A stretch of 64,000 nt of DNA from Rhyzopertha dominica. Its lineage: Eukaryota > Arthropoda > Insecta > Coleoptera > Bostrichidae. This document shows positions 24,430 to 34,963 of the stretch, one piece after another. Both the position numbers and the translations under genes were made by a program. The first letter of the stretch is position 1. Each line of letters starts with the position of its first letter. Below the pieces are notes generated by a model that was given only the letters and a program-made list of their open reading frames with translations, did no database searches and was not told the origin of the DNA. The DNA lies in the NCBI GenBank assembly GCA_025024175.1, contig QCXZ01000041.1, positions 6,381,786-6,445,785 of the forward strand, in the 5' to 3' direction.

Positions 24430-26300
24430 CAACTATAGCACTTCATTCGAAAAGTTACTATTGGCAGGATACTAACAAAGGCTCGCTCATAGTTCCTATG
24501 AAGTTGTGATATAGACATATATTATCAGATACATGAACTTCCACTCATTTGGAGTAGAAAAACATTATCCTACTAAGTACAGAAGAAAAGCGTGGTCTGT
24601 GGACTACAAGTTCAAGAAAGTTGAGCAAGGATTTAGTTATTTATTTTTGCTTCAGTCAAATAGTGAGATGTAGTCAAATTTGTAGCAAATACATTGCTAA
24701 TTGTAGAAGACCAATACATTTTGAGGAAACAATATTCCCATCAATTTATAAAAAGTAATTTATTAGCAATTATTAGCTCAATTTGGGAGAAACCACATTA
24801 CTAACCAAAATTTAAATTCGGATTATTTGACCAAATATTTAAACCAAATTACAAAATGTTTTACTACATAATATAAATACACACTTGTATCCAACTTAGT
24901 AAAATCTGTACGTACTTCATATTCTCTATCCAACTCTAAATTAATGTCCAGTGTTAGCAATTGCTTATTTGTATAGTTCAACTCCAGTTTAGTACAGAAT
25001 TCAATATTTTCTTGAATGTGTGAAGAAAATCTCGAATACTAGAATTGGAGAACTTGAATTAAGGCGGTGAACTACTGTCAAAGTTCTATATAAGCTCTAA
25101 AGGCTCTTGAAGTTCGCGTTACTTCATCCTCTATAGCTAAGTTGCGAGTAAGGGTACATTTATCGCCATCTGTAAGTCAACACTCCAAGCGTATAGGTTG
25201 ATCATACTGTGTTTGTGATATAAAATAATCATCTATGTATAGCAGATGTCGGCCAGAGTAAGGTCACTAGATCTTGGTAAATATCAACAAGGGTTGCGAT
25301 CTATATATTTTCACATAGGTTCTGACAACTTGAAAGATATGACAGCGAAGTTACTAGACGAAGTTGAAATCCAGCAAAACTTGCTACCCCATGCCTTGCA
25401 CGCATTGCAGGGGAAAGTATTATGATGCCTTTTGTTTTGCTGGACTATACCTGAGACCAGGGATTGTGGTGCCGTATAATGTAGTGAATTTAGACGAGGG
25501 TAATGGTCTCTAGATTTAGAGAGTATCGCAAGGTACGACATTTTCACTCCAGAGGAAGCTCAATACTTTGTATACCGCGTATATAGTACAGCATGCTTTT
25601 ATATTGTTGCTATGTGTTAGAGATCTGTGCACTAGAGTTGCAGGCGTGTAGGTACCGTGTAGTAGTATACTGCGGGTAGTGATCCGAGTAACAGATAGAG
25701 GGCGGAAATGTCTTGACTCTCCAGTAAATTCTATCAATGAAATGGCCTCTTAAGTTTAGATTGGGGAGATGTCTCTTCTAGAAAGCCATATTGTGACATA
25801 ACAGTGGTGAATAATTCAAATGCTGATAAAGGAGAAGCTCACCTTATAGATTAGAGAACTGTTAGATGTTAGACTGTGATGTACAAAGTATGTTGCCAGT
25901 TACCTAGGGAAAACTAAAACTGTTTGCTCTAATACGCCATTTTGGAGTAAAAACGTGTTTGCTTTGTCTATCTCATTGGGGTTATGAATTGCATTATTGT
26001 AAGTTATTTAGTGGCTGTGCAGTAGGGGTAGCATTATAATGCGAAAAACTGGAAAAAGCGGTCTAAGTATTATTGAGTTATTGTGGTGGAGTGTAATGTT
26101 TCAGTAAATAGTNCGTCAAAGATTTTAGTGTACATCAATGCTTCGAGTGTAAATAAAGGAACTTATGGTCAAAAATATTAGTACTCCTGTTTTTCTAATA
26201 AAAACTACTATACTATATAATACTATATATCGCAGTAATTGTTCTTTAAATTACTTAGCTAAAATTTAGACCGATGCTCGCATAATTTAAAAATCCGTTT
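24430..26300. other. No recognisable gene
   Basis: The part at 25300-25750 is less AT-rich and has 70-78 codon minus frames, but they match nothing I know. One N lies at 26113. It could be a decayed element. Confidence 0.4.
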
Positions 26301-26309
26301 CTAAATGCG

Positions 26310-26640
26310 GCAACCTTGATTTCATCGTCAATCACCAGCAACGCGGCAGGGCTCAGACGGGTTGCTCCGAGTGCCCTCACTTCCGACACCGCTGCCAATG
26401 AAACCCCAATCAGGTCCAATTATCATACTCGCCGCAAGCTGGGGTCGGTTTCCGCCGCGGGCTTAACGGGGTATAGTGAGAAAGTTGCTGGCTTTCCTGC
26501 GAAACCCAGCTCTTTCAGGGGGTTGACGAACTTTGTTCGGCACAGATTTTACGAGTTCGAAGTCAGAAATTGCCCACTGTTTAATAGATTCGGCCAATTA
26601 ATGGCCTCGCTGGTGAGGCAAAAGTAGAAACTTGAATTTT
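26310..26640. other. GC-rich island, candidate regulatory element
   Basis: About 330 bases of GC-rich, CpG-containing sequence with a 103-codon plus frame that has no recognisable domain. It contains GGCCAATTAATGGCC, an almost palindromic homeodomain-like site, near 26590. Candidate conserved non-coding element. Confidence 0.4.
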
Positions 26641-27270
26641 ATTTTAACTTTCGTTCCCTTACTACTAACGTAAACGGTCGGGTTAGCTAAAATGGGGTCG
26701 TCCCACATTTTTTTTTATTTTACATTTATAATGTACATAAAAATGAAGTACAAAGATATTTTTTGCGATTTTTTTCGGTTCTTGTTTGTCAAAAAAAAAG
26801 TGAAAGTATGGATTTTTAATATCCGTTTGAAATGCCTCGATATTACGCCACGGAGATGACGCAAAAGGTTCCCATGCTGACGAAAGCGAGAAACACCAAT
26901 GATAGCCAGTGCTTTAGCGGCATTGTCAGTAATTTTCAGCTGCGTTGCGTTGCCAATGTGTGCAAATTTTCGTGATGCCGTGAGGAATGTACTCGTAAAC
27001 TGACATTGTGATATTGACAGGTATATTTTTGATATGGGGTTTTCATGAGTCAACTTAAGGCGTATTTGTAAAATAAATCAGCCCTCAGTCAGTTTATTCT
27101 ATAACGAATAGTTCAATATAATAAGCGCATTCCCTGGCCTTTTGCTGAAATACGAAAGCACTGTAGCCACCAAACTTGCTTTTGAACTACTTGTTTTATC
27201 ATGTGTAATTAAACGACGCTTGAGTTATTGCTTGGTAATGTTTAAAGTTTGTATACTTACGTATGACAAC

Positions 27271-27672
27271 CACAGATCTCTAAATAACTGGATGTCGCCT
27301 ACATATCAAAATTCATATAAATTATTTGTGATAGATTTACGCCACTTTAGCGCCTAGCCGCTGGTCCTTGTACTAAAATTTTGACAAAGGTTCGCTTCTG
27401 CGGTAAATATAACGTTAATGATTGACGGTTAAAATCGTGAACTCATCATCTGTCTGCAGATTTCCAAAAGATGATCGTTGTAATGTTTGAGTAAGAAACA
27501 TGTACAGTACAAACTGGATGTTACGTTTACTCATAACCATATTATATAGTCAAGGATCTAACCTAAAATTTGAACGCGCCGTTAAATTGATAGTACGAGT
27601 ACCAGCGGCATGGTGGCTACTTATCACAGTTTTGAATGACTTATGCGACATTCAGTTATTTAGAGATCAGTG
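27271..27672. mobile_element. Nested 402-bp MITE with 8-bp target duplication (hAT-like)
   Basis: The ends are inverted: CACAGATCTCTAAATAACTG on the left, and the right end reads CACTGATCTCTAAATAACTG on the other strand. The pairing extends, with gaps, over roughly 110 bases. ATGACAAC is duplicated on both sides (27263-27270 and 27673-27680). Copy A of the host element has the single uninterrupted ATGACAAC site, which proves the insertion. An 8-bp duplication fits hAT or P superfamilies. No coding capacity. Confidence 0.9.
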
Positions 27673-27935
27673 ATGACAACTATATGATAAATTTTAAAGC
27701 TGTCAGGAGGACTGTCTCTCGCTATGGTTAAGAATAAAACGGTAAAGTACCACTGACAACATCGCACATGCTGCATGTGTCCCATGTGCAAGATAACAAC
27801 CCTAACCTAACTCGAGTCACGTGTTTTTGTTGACATGGTTTAGTCAAACTTTCGAGTTTGGTATTTGTCAGATAAGTTGTTGAGCAAGATGTTCTCGAAA
27901 TATTAGAGTATTTTATTGTTTTTTTTAATGTAAGA

Positions 27936-28129
27936 GTGGCTTACGTTAAGAAGTGTTTTGTTCCATGATGTAAGAATACTATTATATAGCTTTGAGTGTA
28001 GGTAAATTGTTCTTAACACTCCCTAAGGATACAAAACGCCGACTTCGATGGTTTCAAGCCGTATGTACCTCAATCGTTGAACTGCATTTACAACAAGAAA
28101 TAAGCTGTTACGAGATTTTCCTTGAATGA
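27936..28129 (+). pseudogene. THAP zinc-finger remnant of a transposase
   Basis: The frame starts at GTG where copy A has ATG. It reads AYVKKCFVP with the two N-terminal THAP cysteines in context, but the second Cys codon is TGA, and another stop follows. After a shift it reads FLTLPKDTKRRLRWFQAV, which matches the 'FxxFPKD...RxxWxxAV' core of THAP domains, and ends at 28129. The later C...HF zinc ligands are not seen. The catalytic part of the transposase is gone. Confidence 0.65.
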
Positions 28130-28464
28130 AAAGCGTCCTTACACAACAAAACAACAGTTGCAGGTTGTCTTATGTTTTCATTATTTTGACGTTGACGGTT
28201 TTACCTTCGTCCTTCTCTCTCACTCTCATTGCATTATTTGTATTTTACTCGCTATTTATAAAACTGACAACAGTGAGCACCTTGTTAGCTAGGGAGCTGT
28301 AACAGTGTGCATGACGGAAACTAGGAACCTTTTGCGTAATTAGTCGCGGATTTATGAGTGTTTTTAAAGCAAAATAGATGCGTAGCACTAGTGTTCATGA
28401 TGTAAGCAATAAAAGGCATAGGTTAAAACTATCAAATTTTCTTGTGCGGGACGAACCTATTATG

Positions 28465-28805
28465 TCTTATCGCAGTGTTGTCTTTTTTACGAATTTTGCA
28501 TACATTCACATGCACGCCAATCGCAAATTAATTTCTTAAATACGGGACAAAATGCCTAAACAAAGAACAATGATTTCCTCGATATCTCCCTTTCATTTAA
28601 ATTTGTGTATTAGCAAGTAAGTGAAAATTTCATTAATGAGGTAGAATTTATGGTCTGCAGCTTCCGCCATTTTACTCGGGTCTTCCGCAGTTAAGTGTTT
28701 GATTAAAGGTCTTTAAATTCGATTGACCGACATTTTCTCGACAAAAATCCTGCAACCCGCATCTCAGTTTCACCTTAACGAAACACGTATAATAGTAGAA
28801 GCACG
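28465..28805. other. Intronic or flanking sequence, nothing recognised
   Basis: It lies between the TIR element and the last recognised exon of the minus-strand gene, downstream of that exon's donor site. Confidence 0.5.
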
Positions 28806-28808
28806 TAC

Positions 28809-28977
28809 CTTTCCAACTCCTGTAACTTCCTTAACCCCAATTCTCCTAAGAAGCGCCGGTGGTACGGGTGGTGGTGTCCTTTGAAGCACTCCGCAGAATC
28901 CGGTGCTGTCCCCATCCTCCGAATTGTGCCTTTTTCGTCTGTGTGGCGATGACGATAAATTTAATTTCTGAGCAGCT
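28809..28977 (-). CDS. Coding exon of a KIF26-type kinesin-like gene (third recognised exon)
   Basis: This is a 169-bp exon on the minus strand. The acceptor is TTTTGTTTCAG before 28977 and the donor is GGAAAG/GTACGTG after 28809; both are close to consensus. The exon starts with the last base of a split codon and ends on a codon boundary, giving 56 codons without a stop. The peptide is hydrophilic (SPHRRKRHNSEDGD), then proline-rich: PPPVPPALLRRIGVKEVTG, then VGK. The end looks like the segment just ahead of the motor domain of KIF26-type kinesins, where GKVKVMLR-type sequence begins in the next exon. These are atypical, ATP-hydrolysis-deficient kinesins that bind microtubules. The exon call is firm; the family call rests on remembered similarity. 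The next motor exon was not found. Confidence 0.75.
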
Positions 28978-30467
28978 CTGAAACAAAAGAAATAGGTTTA
29001 CACACTCGTCGAATGATACAGCTTCAAAGACGGAGGGATCGCTACAATGCGTGGCACTGCGGTTTCTTTTTTTTAAGAAACGAATATAAAAAGTACACTT
29101 TGTGTTTTTGTGATGATTAGTTACGAAGTAAGTTACAACAAATATAAAATTTGGTTCTTAAAGCTTTCGCTGTTAATAGTTACATTCTACATTACTAATC
29201 TAGAAGAGAAGCAGATGCATAATTGCTCACGAATGTCTGCTAACGTTTTCCCGCAACTGATCGGAAATAATGAGAGTAATCCATACGAAATTCGAAGGGC
29301 ATAATTAATTCAGTTGCTGCACATCGATGGACGAGAAGCATAGCAGATTCCTAGCACATCGCAATCTGCACTAAATGAACAATCTAGCCTAAAAGTAGGT
29401 ATTTCTAATACTGTTTGTAGTTTTCTAAACGTGCGTTTGTCACCTTTGCCAAATATAGATTATCAAGATAATATACTATACATAACACAAAAAGAACACA
29501 AGTTTTTTTAATTAACATTGTGAAAATACATGTAAATTACAAATACAAATACTTTTTAAAAGTGTTTAGTACGCTTGCAACAAAATACCGCACAAGAACA
29601 GAATTTGTTGTATTACGTATTTAATTCTACGTAGATCAAAGGAATGCTCGGGTTGCTCAAGGCTACTCAGTGGAGAAGGTCGGGGTTTCCACTCAATCAC
29701 GTTATTACCATAAATATTAATGTCTATTTGATTTGGGCGCAGGTAGTATTTTTAATTCCGAACTACAAAAGAGGCCTGTCCCACTACCAAGAACAGGGAT
29801 AATAATCAAGAAAATTAGATATTACTATATCAAAAAAAATAACTAGCCACTATGTTGCCCCAATTTGTTATCTCATCAGACACGGTACAGGAATATTAAT
29901 AAATTCACACGCCAATGATTTCACTTATGTACAGTGTCCTTTATTTGCTGAACAAAATAAATGTGAAGCTATATACAATATTATATAAATTTTCCGACAC
30001 GCAGCGCCCGATTTTATAAAAAAAAAAACACAAAATAAAGCAAACACGATGCTAACGCTAGGCTCCGCTACCACGCGTGGCTAGTAGTAGTACCGCAAGC
30101 GATTCAAGATCTCAAAAATTACGCAACAAGGTTCACGAGCGGCGGTGCGTGATCAGATCTACAAGAGAGCCAAAACTATGACATATAATTCACGAAAAAC
30201 AATCTATTTCTACCCTTAATTATATAGAGATGCAATATTTATAGTTTAACAATACGGTTCTTTTGTTCTATGAACGTTTACAGGTAAGTAATCCAATTTT
30301 ACAGGTAAGTAAACCTAATTACTGCCTTAATGAGGCCAACAAATTAATCAGTTTGTACACCCTCTTTTATTTAGCAGAACGTCGAATATTCCCGACGATG
30401 CTGTACTTCGAATCAGGTAACAACCCTCGCAGGTTATCCCAAAAGAAAAAGTATGGACAAATCTGAC
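28978..30467 (-). other. Intron of the kinesin-like gene (1.49 kb)
   Basis: It begins GTCAGA and ends TTTCAG on the minus strand. It is AT-rich with a GC-richer patch at 30050-30160. On the opposite (plus) strand two perfect 5' splice consensus strings CAGGTAAGT lie 18 bases apart at about 30282 and 30301. No transposon was recognised inside. Confidence 0.55.
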
Positions 30468-30539
30468 CTGGTTGAAGATATGTCATGGATACTACCATGC
30501 CTACGTAATGCCATCGTGGATCGGCTGCTGGGAGCTATC
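30468..30539 (-). CDS. Coding exon of the KIF26-type kinesin-like gene (second recognised exon)
   Basis: This is a 72-bp minus-strand exon. The acceptor is a pyrimidine-rich TGCTTCTGTCCGGCAG before 30539; the donor is AACCAG/GTCAGA after 30468. It carries the last base of one split codon, 23 full codons (IAPSSRSTMALRRHGSIHDI and onward) and the first two bases of the next. The AG left at its end joins the A that opens the exon at 28977 to make Arg, so phases match across the 1.49-kb intron. An in-frame alternative acceptor at 30598 would extend the exon upstream, but it would break phase with the exon at 30809. Serine-rich low-complexity content fits a region N-terminal to the motor. Confidence 0.6.
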
Positions 30540-30726
30540 CTGCCGGACAGAAGCATAGCACTCGTCTCTACCAGTGGTGGCTGTACCTCGATCACGTCCT
30601 GGGGTGGTTTCCAAGATCAGAACAAATGTAGCCCGCAAGAATGGATAAATTGACAAATTAACCCCGTGAGTAAAATCCTACAATAATTTATGTAAGATGG
30701 TGTTATGAAACAAACGAAATCCTTAC

Positions 30727-30809
30727 CTTGCAGCTTGCAGCAAGGGTTGAAAGTTAAAGTGAACAATCTTTGTTTCAGCACGTGGTCTGGAATGGGTGAA
30801 GTCAGATCC
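30727..30809 (-). CDS. Probable coding exon of the same gene (first recognised exon)
   Basis: This is an 83-bp minus-strand exon with acceptor TTCTACCTCGTACTTAG before 30809 and a strong donor CTGCAAG/GTAAGG after 30727. Read from its first base it gives 27 codons without a stop (GSDFTHSRPRAETKIVHFNF and onward) and leaves AG, which joins the G opening the exon at 30539 to make Arg. A second frame is also open, so the reading depends on the phase match. The intron to the next exon is only 187 bp. No initiating Met or 5' UTR is visible, so more exons should lie upstream, towards higher coordinates. Confidence 0.45.
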
Positions 30810-31290
30810 CTAAGTACGAGGTAGAACAGTCGAAAATATTGCACCAGCAAACCCTATCGACTATCCGAAAATACTGCTGAGGGTAGTTTTATCCCCTGTT
30901 GGTTTGTGAAGACATTTCCCAGAAAATTTCACTCTACACCTCGTCAGCGCTATTCACCTTCCAGAAACAATCTGCTTATCTCTCTATAAAACGTATACTT
31001 CCTTTAGAACCACAAAAACTAAGCTATGTACAGAACACCTCGCTGAACAAAGAAATCTCTCATTCAGAAGTTTAACATGCATACTTAGACACGCAGATGG
31101 TATATGCTCACCAATTGATGAAATAAATATTTTCAGTATTAAAAGGCTTTTATTTATTTCCGAAAATTTGAACCGTAACAGTTGTAAAAATTATTTGCGT
31201 TACAAGTGCAGATAGTGCCACTTCCTGTTGTTTATATTGAAGGCAGTTGCGAGAAACACTTTCCGCAGGGCTTAGAGACACTAAAATATG

Positions 31291-31502
31291 TTTGGGCAAG
31301 TAAAAGTAAAAATTTCATGCTGGATCTCTAATGACGCAGCAGTAGCATAACATGGTATAAAACTAAATACCCGATTCCAGGTCAGGTCAGGTCAGGTCAG
31401 GTCTGGTTTGGGTAAGTAAAAGTCAAAACTTAATGCTGGATCTCTAATGACGCAGCAGTACCATAACATGGTATAAAACTAAAAACCCGATCCCAGGTCA
31501 AA
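31291..31502. repeat. Two-unit tandem repeat, period about 116 bp
   Basis: Unit 1 (31291-31406) and unit 2 (31407-31502) share TTTGGG-AAGTAAAAGT, a long block with CTGGATCTCTAATGACGCAG, and CCCGAT-CCAGGTCA, at roughly 90% identity. The CAGGT run is expanded only at the end of unit 1. Confidence 0.85.
31378..31403. repeat. Short (TCAGG)n microsatellite
   Basis: Five consecutive CAGGT units, i.e. TCAGG in another phase. TCAGG is the telomere unit of many beetles. Here it is short and internal, at the junction of a tandem duplication, so slippage of the CAGGTCA unit end is a simpler source. Confidence 0.85.
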
Positions 31503-31984
31503 GCAAAAACTTATTTTATTCTAGCTGAACACATGAATACCCACAAAATTAAGTTACTATAACTACATACATGCAGCTACATCCATTATATCTTTGCAGT
31601 GTTTAAAATAAACCCAGATTTTTTCTGTTATCATCTCGAAAGCTAGTCACCATCGATAAAATCTAAACCATTGTGTACAAGCAACAAAGTTCACACTTTA
31701 CAGCAACCAAGCGACATCTTTGAAGCAGTGCACAGAGTCACATCGTAATTAACCTGTACATGAATTAACCGGTTTGACACCTATGAAATCGAGTGTTCAT
31801 TACCGCATAACCATGCAGCGGAAGATCATACGTTCAAATATAATGCACCTCGTATGCATAATTCAGAATTTTCGCATCCTGCGTTAATCCTATAATTTTA
31901 GACTCAGCTCTGCAGTTGCACACAACAGTCGTAAATTTCGCTTTCGATATTATGCTTGTAATACGTGTGAGATTCTAATTAGAG

Positions 31985-32220
31985 ATATAATTAATGGCAT
32001 TAATCGCGTACGCCGGCTTTCAGTGCATTCAGGAGCGGGTAATATGCGACTTTTTGGTAGCGACCAAAGAAGCGACGACGTGAGAGAGCCGCCGCTTCAA
32101 TGCCACATTAATTACGCGTGTCATGCATCATGCGGACGTGGAAATGGCCGAAATAAAGCTTTTCGGAAGGAGACGTTGACTGATTGACGGGGTTTTATTT
32201 TGGAAAATGCACGTTAATTT
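31985..32220. promoter_or_regulatory. GC-rich island with homeodomain-like sites, candidate enhancer
   Basis: About 235 bases starting with ATAATTAATGGCATTAAT and including CACATTAATTACGCGTG and AATAAAGC, embedded in a CpG-rich core. It lies about 1.2 kb upstream of the first recognised exon of the minus-strand gene. There is no coding content. Regulatory role is inferred from composition and clustered TAAT sites. Confidence 0.4.
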
Positions 32221-32224
32221 GCTT

Positions 32225-33680
32225 CTGCAGTTTTATTTTGGTCTAATTCGAGACCTTTGAGATTTATGAATATGAGAGCAAATAAAAATGATAATAAATT
32301 TGAGCGTTATACAGTTGAACGATTACCCGAGATCTTGAAATTTTATAACCGTAGTAATTTTGGTTAAACATACTATGAAAAGTCGTTTTAAATATAACAT
32401 GGGTTAAGTACCTAAATAAATATAAAGCGAACTTTAGGTTGCACTTAGGCTACTGTAAAGTTTTTTGATAAACAAAATTAAATTCTGCTTAACGTATAGC
32501 CTGCAAAAATTTTGTATTACTGAAATGTAATCTATTCAAGATGAAAACCCTTTATGTTAATATATTACATATCGTAACTGAAACGGAGTTGCAAATTTCA
32601 TGAATTCCTCCTTAATTATATTAGCTCGAATCATGCTAATTTGTTTATGCCTTTACAGTGCTGAGAAAGATATATGCACTATAAAGCATATAATTATATG
32701 CATAGATAGCGAAATGAGATGTTTCATAAATTGACAGATCCATACGACTTATCTCAGCCACTGCATTCTTCGCCCGTCATTTACTGCGAACTTTATTGCC
32801 TGCGAAAATCTCGACTGTACACAGCAAACGCGATTTACTGATATTAATTTGGCGCACGTTTGTTTACATTCTAGTCGATGTCGTGCTGGCAATTTGTGGC
32901 CTGAAGTTGGATGTATGAAGTTAATTTATTTTTTCCTCCAACCCTTGGGTATAACGCATGATGGATAGCTACAACAACTCAGATAAAATCTGAAACTAGA
33001 CTTTTCCGACTTCCCCCCTTGGTGAAGATTTCCCTCAAACAAGAAGTTGACGGTCGTACACCTGATGCCTTTCAGTAATTTTTCATGCGTTGTAGGGCTC
33101 GTTGTTATCCGTTGACGATATAGAAATACGCGAAACCTGTACTTGACAATGAATGTAAATTCAGAGACATAACGGCAGATCACCTTTTTGAGAAGTGACG
33201 GAATACTATTATTTTTACTATTCTTTTAATTATTGAGAACGTTCTGAAAAATTTTTTATGGAATCTACTGGGTTTGACTTTATTTTTCGACTTTATACTA
33301 AATTACGCATCATTCTTATGTAGAATTTTTTGCCAGCCAATTCAAGCTAAGCACGATGTAACACAATTTGCTTTCTACTGGCTAAACGTTAGATTTTATT
33401 TTCATTTCAAGTTATAAAATTAAAAATACTAACCATTCAGTTTATCGTCATATGTATAAAATTAGCGTATAAAAACAATGTTTATCGTAATACAACGATT
33501 AAGAACCTATGTACTATTGCACATTTATATGTTTTTCTGTTCTAAGCAACCTTAAATTTTGCAAAATCGAATGTTAGCGAATTTAGTAAAACTTAAACTA
33601 CGATAAATTCAAAAACACTTATACGGTAAATGAAACTTGTGAAAGTCGACAGTTTATATTACATATTCCTATGTCACGAC
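32225..33680. other. AT-rich, nothing recognised
   Basis: An 85-codon minus frame at 33183-32926 is less AT-biased but matches no family I can name. Confidence 0.45.
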
Positions 33681-33689
33681 CTCCTATTG

Positions 33690-34330
33690 CTGACCATTAT
33701 TGAGCAGAAAAAAAGAGCAAAGAATCTAAAATTTTAAACCTCTACCCATACTGTTTCTAAAGAGGGCCATTTTTGTAGCACAACAGAAGTTATCCGTAGT
33801 TCATACATATTTTCTTTGATAAATTTACAAAGAGAAAAATTAATCGGTGTAAGGCTGGGGGTAAGGTTTGCTACTTATTATTCCTCGATATGGAATTTTA
33901 TTTGAAATTGTCGAAATACTCAATGATAATGCACAGGAGGTCTATCCTGTTGCAGCCACATGATCACGTAACGTATGCAAATAGTTCTTTTTGACAAGTG
34001 AAAGACCATTTTAAGGAAATTGTCGATATATCAGCCCATTTAAAACATAAAAAAGAACAGACCGATCACTTGGTCTTTAACAATTCCACCACAGATATTA
34101 AATAACCATTTATTTTGACGTCCAGCTGTATGCATCCAATTATGGTTTGCATACGTAGATTCGTAGTCGCATGCTGTGTAAATTAATAGAACCATTGTTC
34201 TTAAATATCGCTTCATCACTAGATAAGAATGTATGCACCCAGTCGTTAGTAATAAAACTGCCTACTGCTTCGCAAAAGTTTACGCGATTTTAAAAATGCA
34301 TCTAAAAAGCTTTCGGTCTAGCTCAAAGTG
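33690..34330 (-). mobile_element. Degenerate mariner-like transposase (minus strand)
   Basis: Minus-strand pieces in order: FCEAVGSFITNDWVHTF running into SSDEAIFKNNGSINLHS (first catalytic Asp region) near 34300-34180, a GPFLFYVLNGPIYRQF-like segment near 34060, MWLQQDRPPVHYH (the family's DGAPAH region) near 33960, and SLTPINFSLCKFIKENMYE (the family's SPDLTPLDF region) near 33840. Many stops and shifts; the second and third catalytic Asp sites are altered. It is the same transposase group as 34964-36512 but much older. Confidence 0.7.
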
Positions 34331-34963
34331 CTAGGAATGAAGCTTGTATTTCAATACTGGTTCGCTACCTGTCAGCTTCTGTCTCAATTTCTCTGCAGCT
34401 CATTTCTGAACCTTCTTATAACATTAAAATGGCACTCCACTTCAGAATTGCATTTGTCTTTCGTGATCTCTTTTTTCTACTACGTAACTTCCCTTGTAGC
34501 TTTAAATCCATGCTTCAATTTTTTAAATGCAACACTTTGAAGCAGTCTTGCATTTGGGTACTTTTGATTGTAAATTCTTTGAGCTAATATACTCCTTCAC
34601 CAATTAGTTCTTGACTAGCAAAATTCATTCTGTGACTATTAACCTTTTCAATAAAAACAGTCCCACTCAACACTAATTTTCCAAAACAGAAAGTTTCTCG
34701 AAATTCAATTATTTTAGGATGGAAACGTGCATTTCCACCTCGATTTCCACATGGACTATATTGAAGTAGTTCGCATGTGAAGTATTACGATTTTGCAGAT
34801 TGCATTTAGTGGGTTTCCAGAAACTTGTGTGGTCTTCAAGTGTAGGTTGGAGCCGGGCGATGCGTGGGGTCGATATCAGTGCCAACTTTTAACCCCCAAG
34901 CTGGTGGCTAGTCATATCGTACCGAGGGTGACATGGTTTTCGTGAACCGCGTGTACAGATATA

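Larger units (their letters stand above)
26691..28461 (+). mobile_element. TIR DNA transposon with THAP remnant (family copy B)
   Basis: Same family as 3232-4446: left end AATGGGGTCGTCCCACA, right end TGTGCGGGACGAACCTATT. It keeps more of the internal coding region than copy A, including the middle of a THAP domain at 27936-28129, and it lacks the SINE insert. It carries its own insertion, a 402-bp MITE at 27271-27672. The left 350 bases align closely with copy A, with scattered substitutions and an indel that breaks the shared minus-strand frame. Confidence 0.78.

Noticed and set aside
30540..30598. Upstream extension of the exon at 30539 from an acceptor at 30598
   Set aside because: The extension is open in frame, but it gives a phase that does not fit the exon at 30809-30727. 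The acceptor at 30539 has a better pyrimidine tract.
31378..31403. True telomere or subtelomere
   Set aside because: Only five units, inside ordinary sequence on both sides.
32926..33183. 85-codon minus frame
   Set aside because: No recognisable domain, start or splice context.
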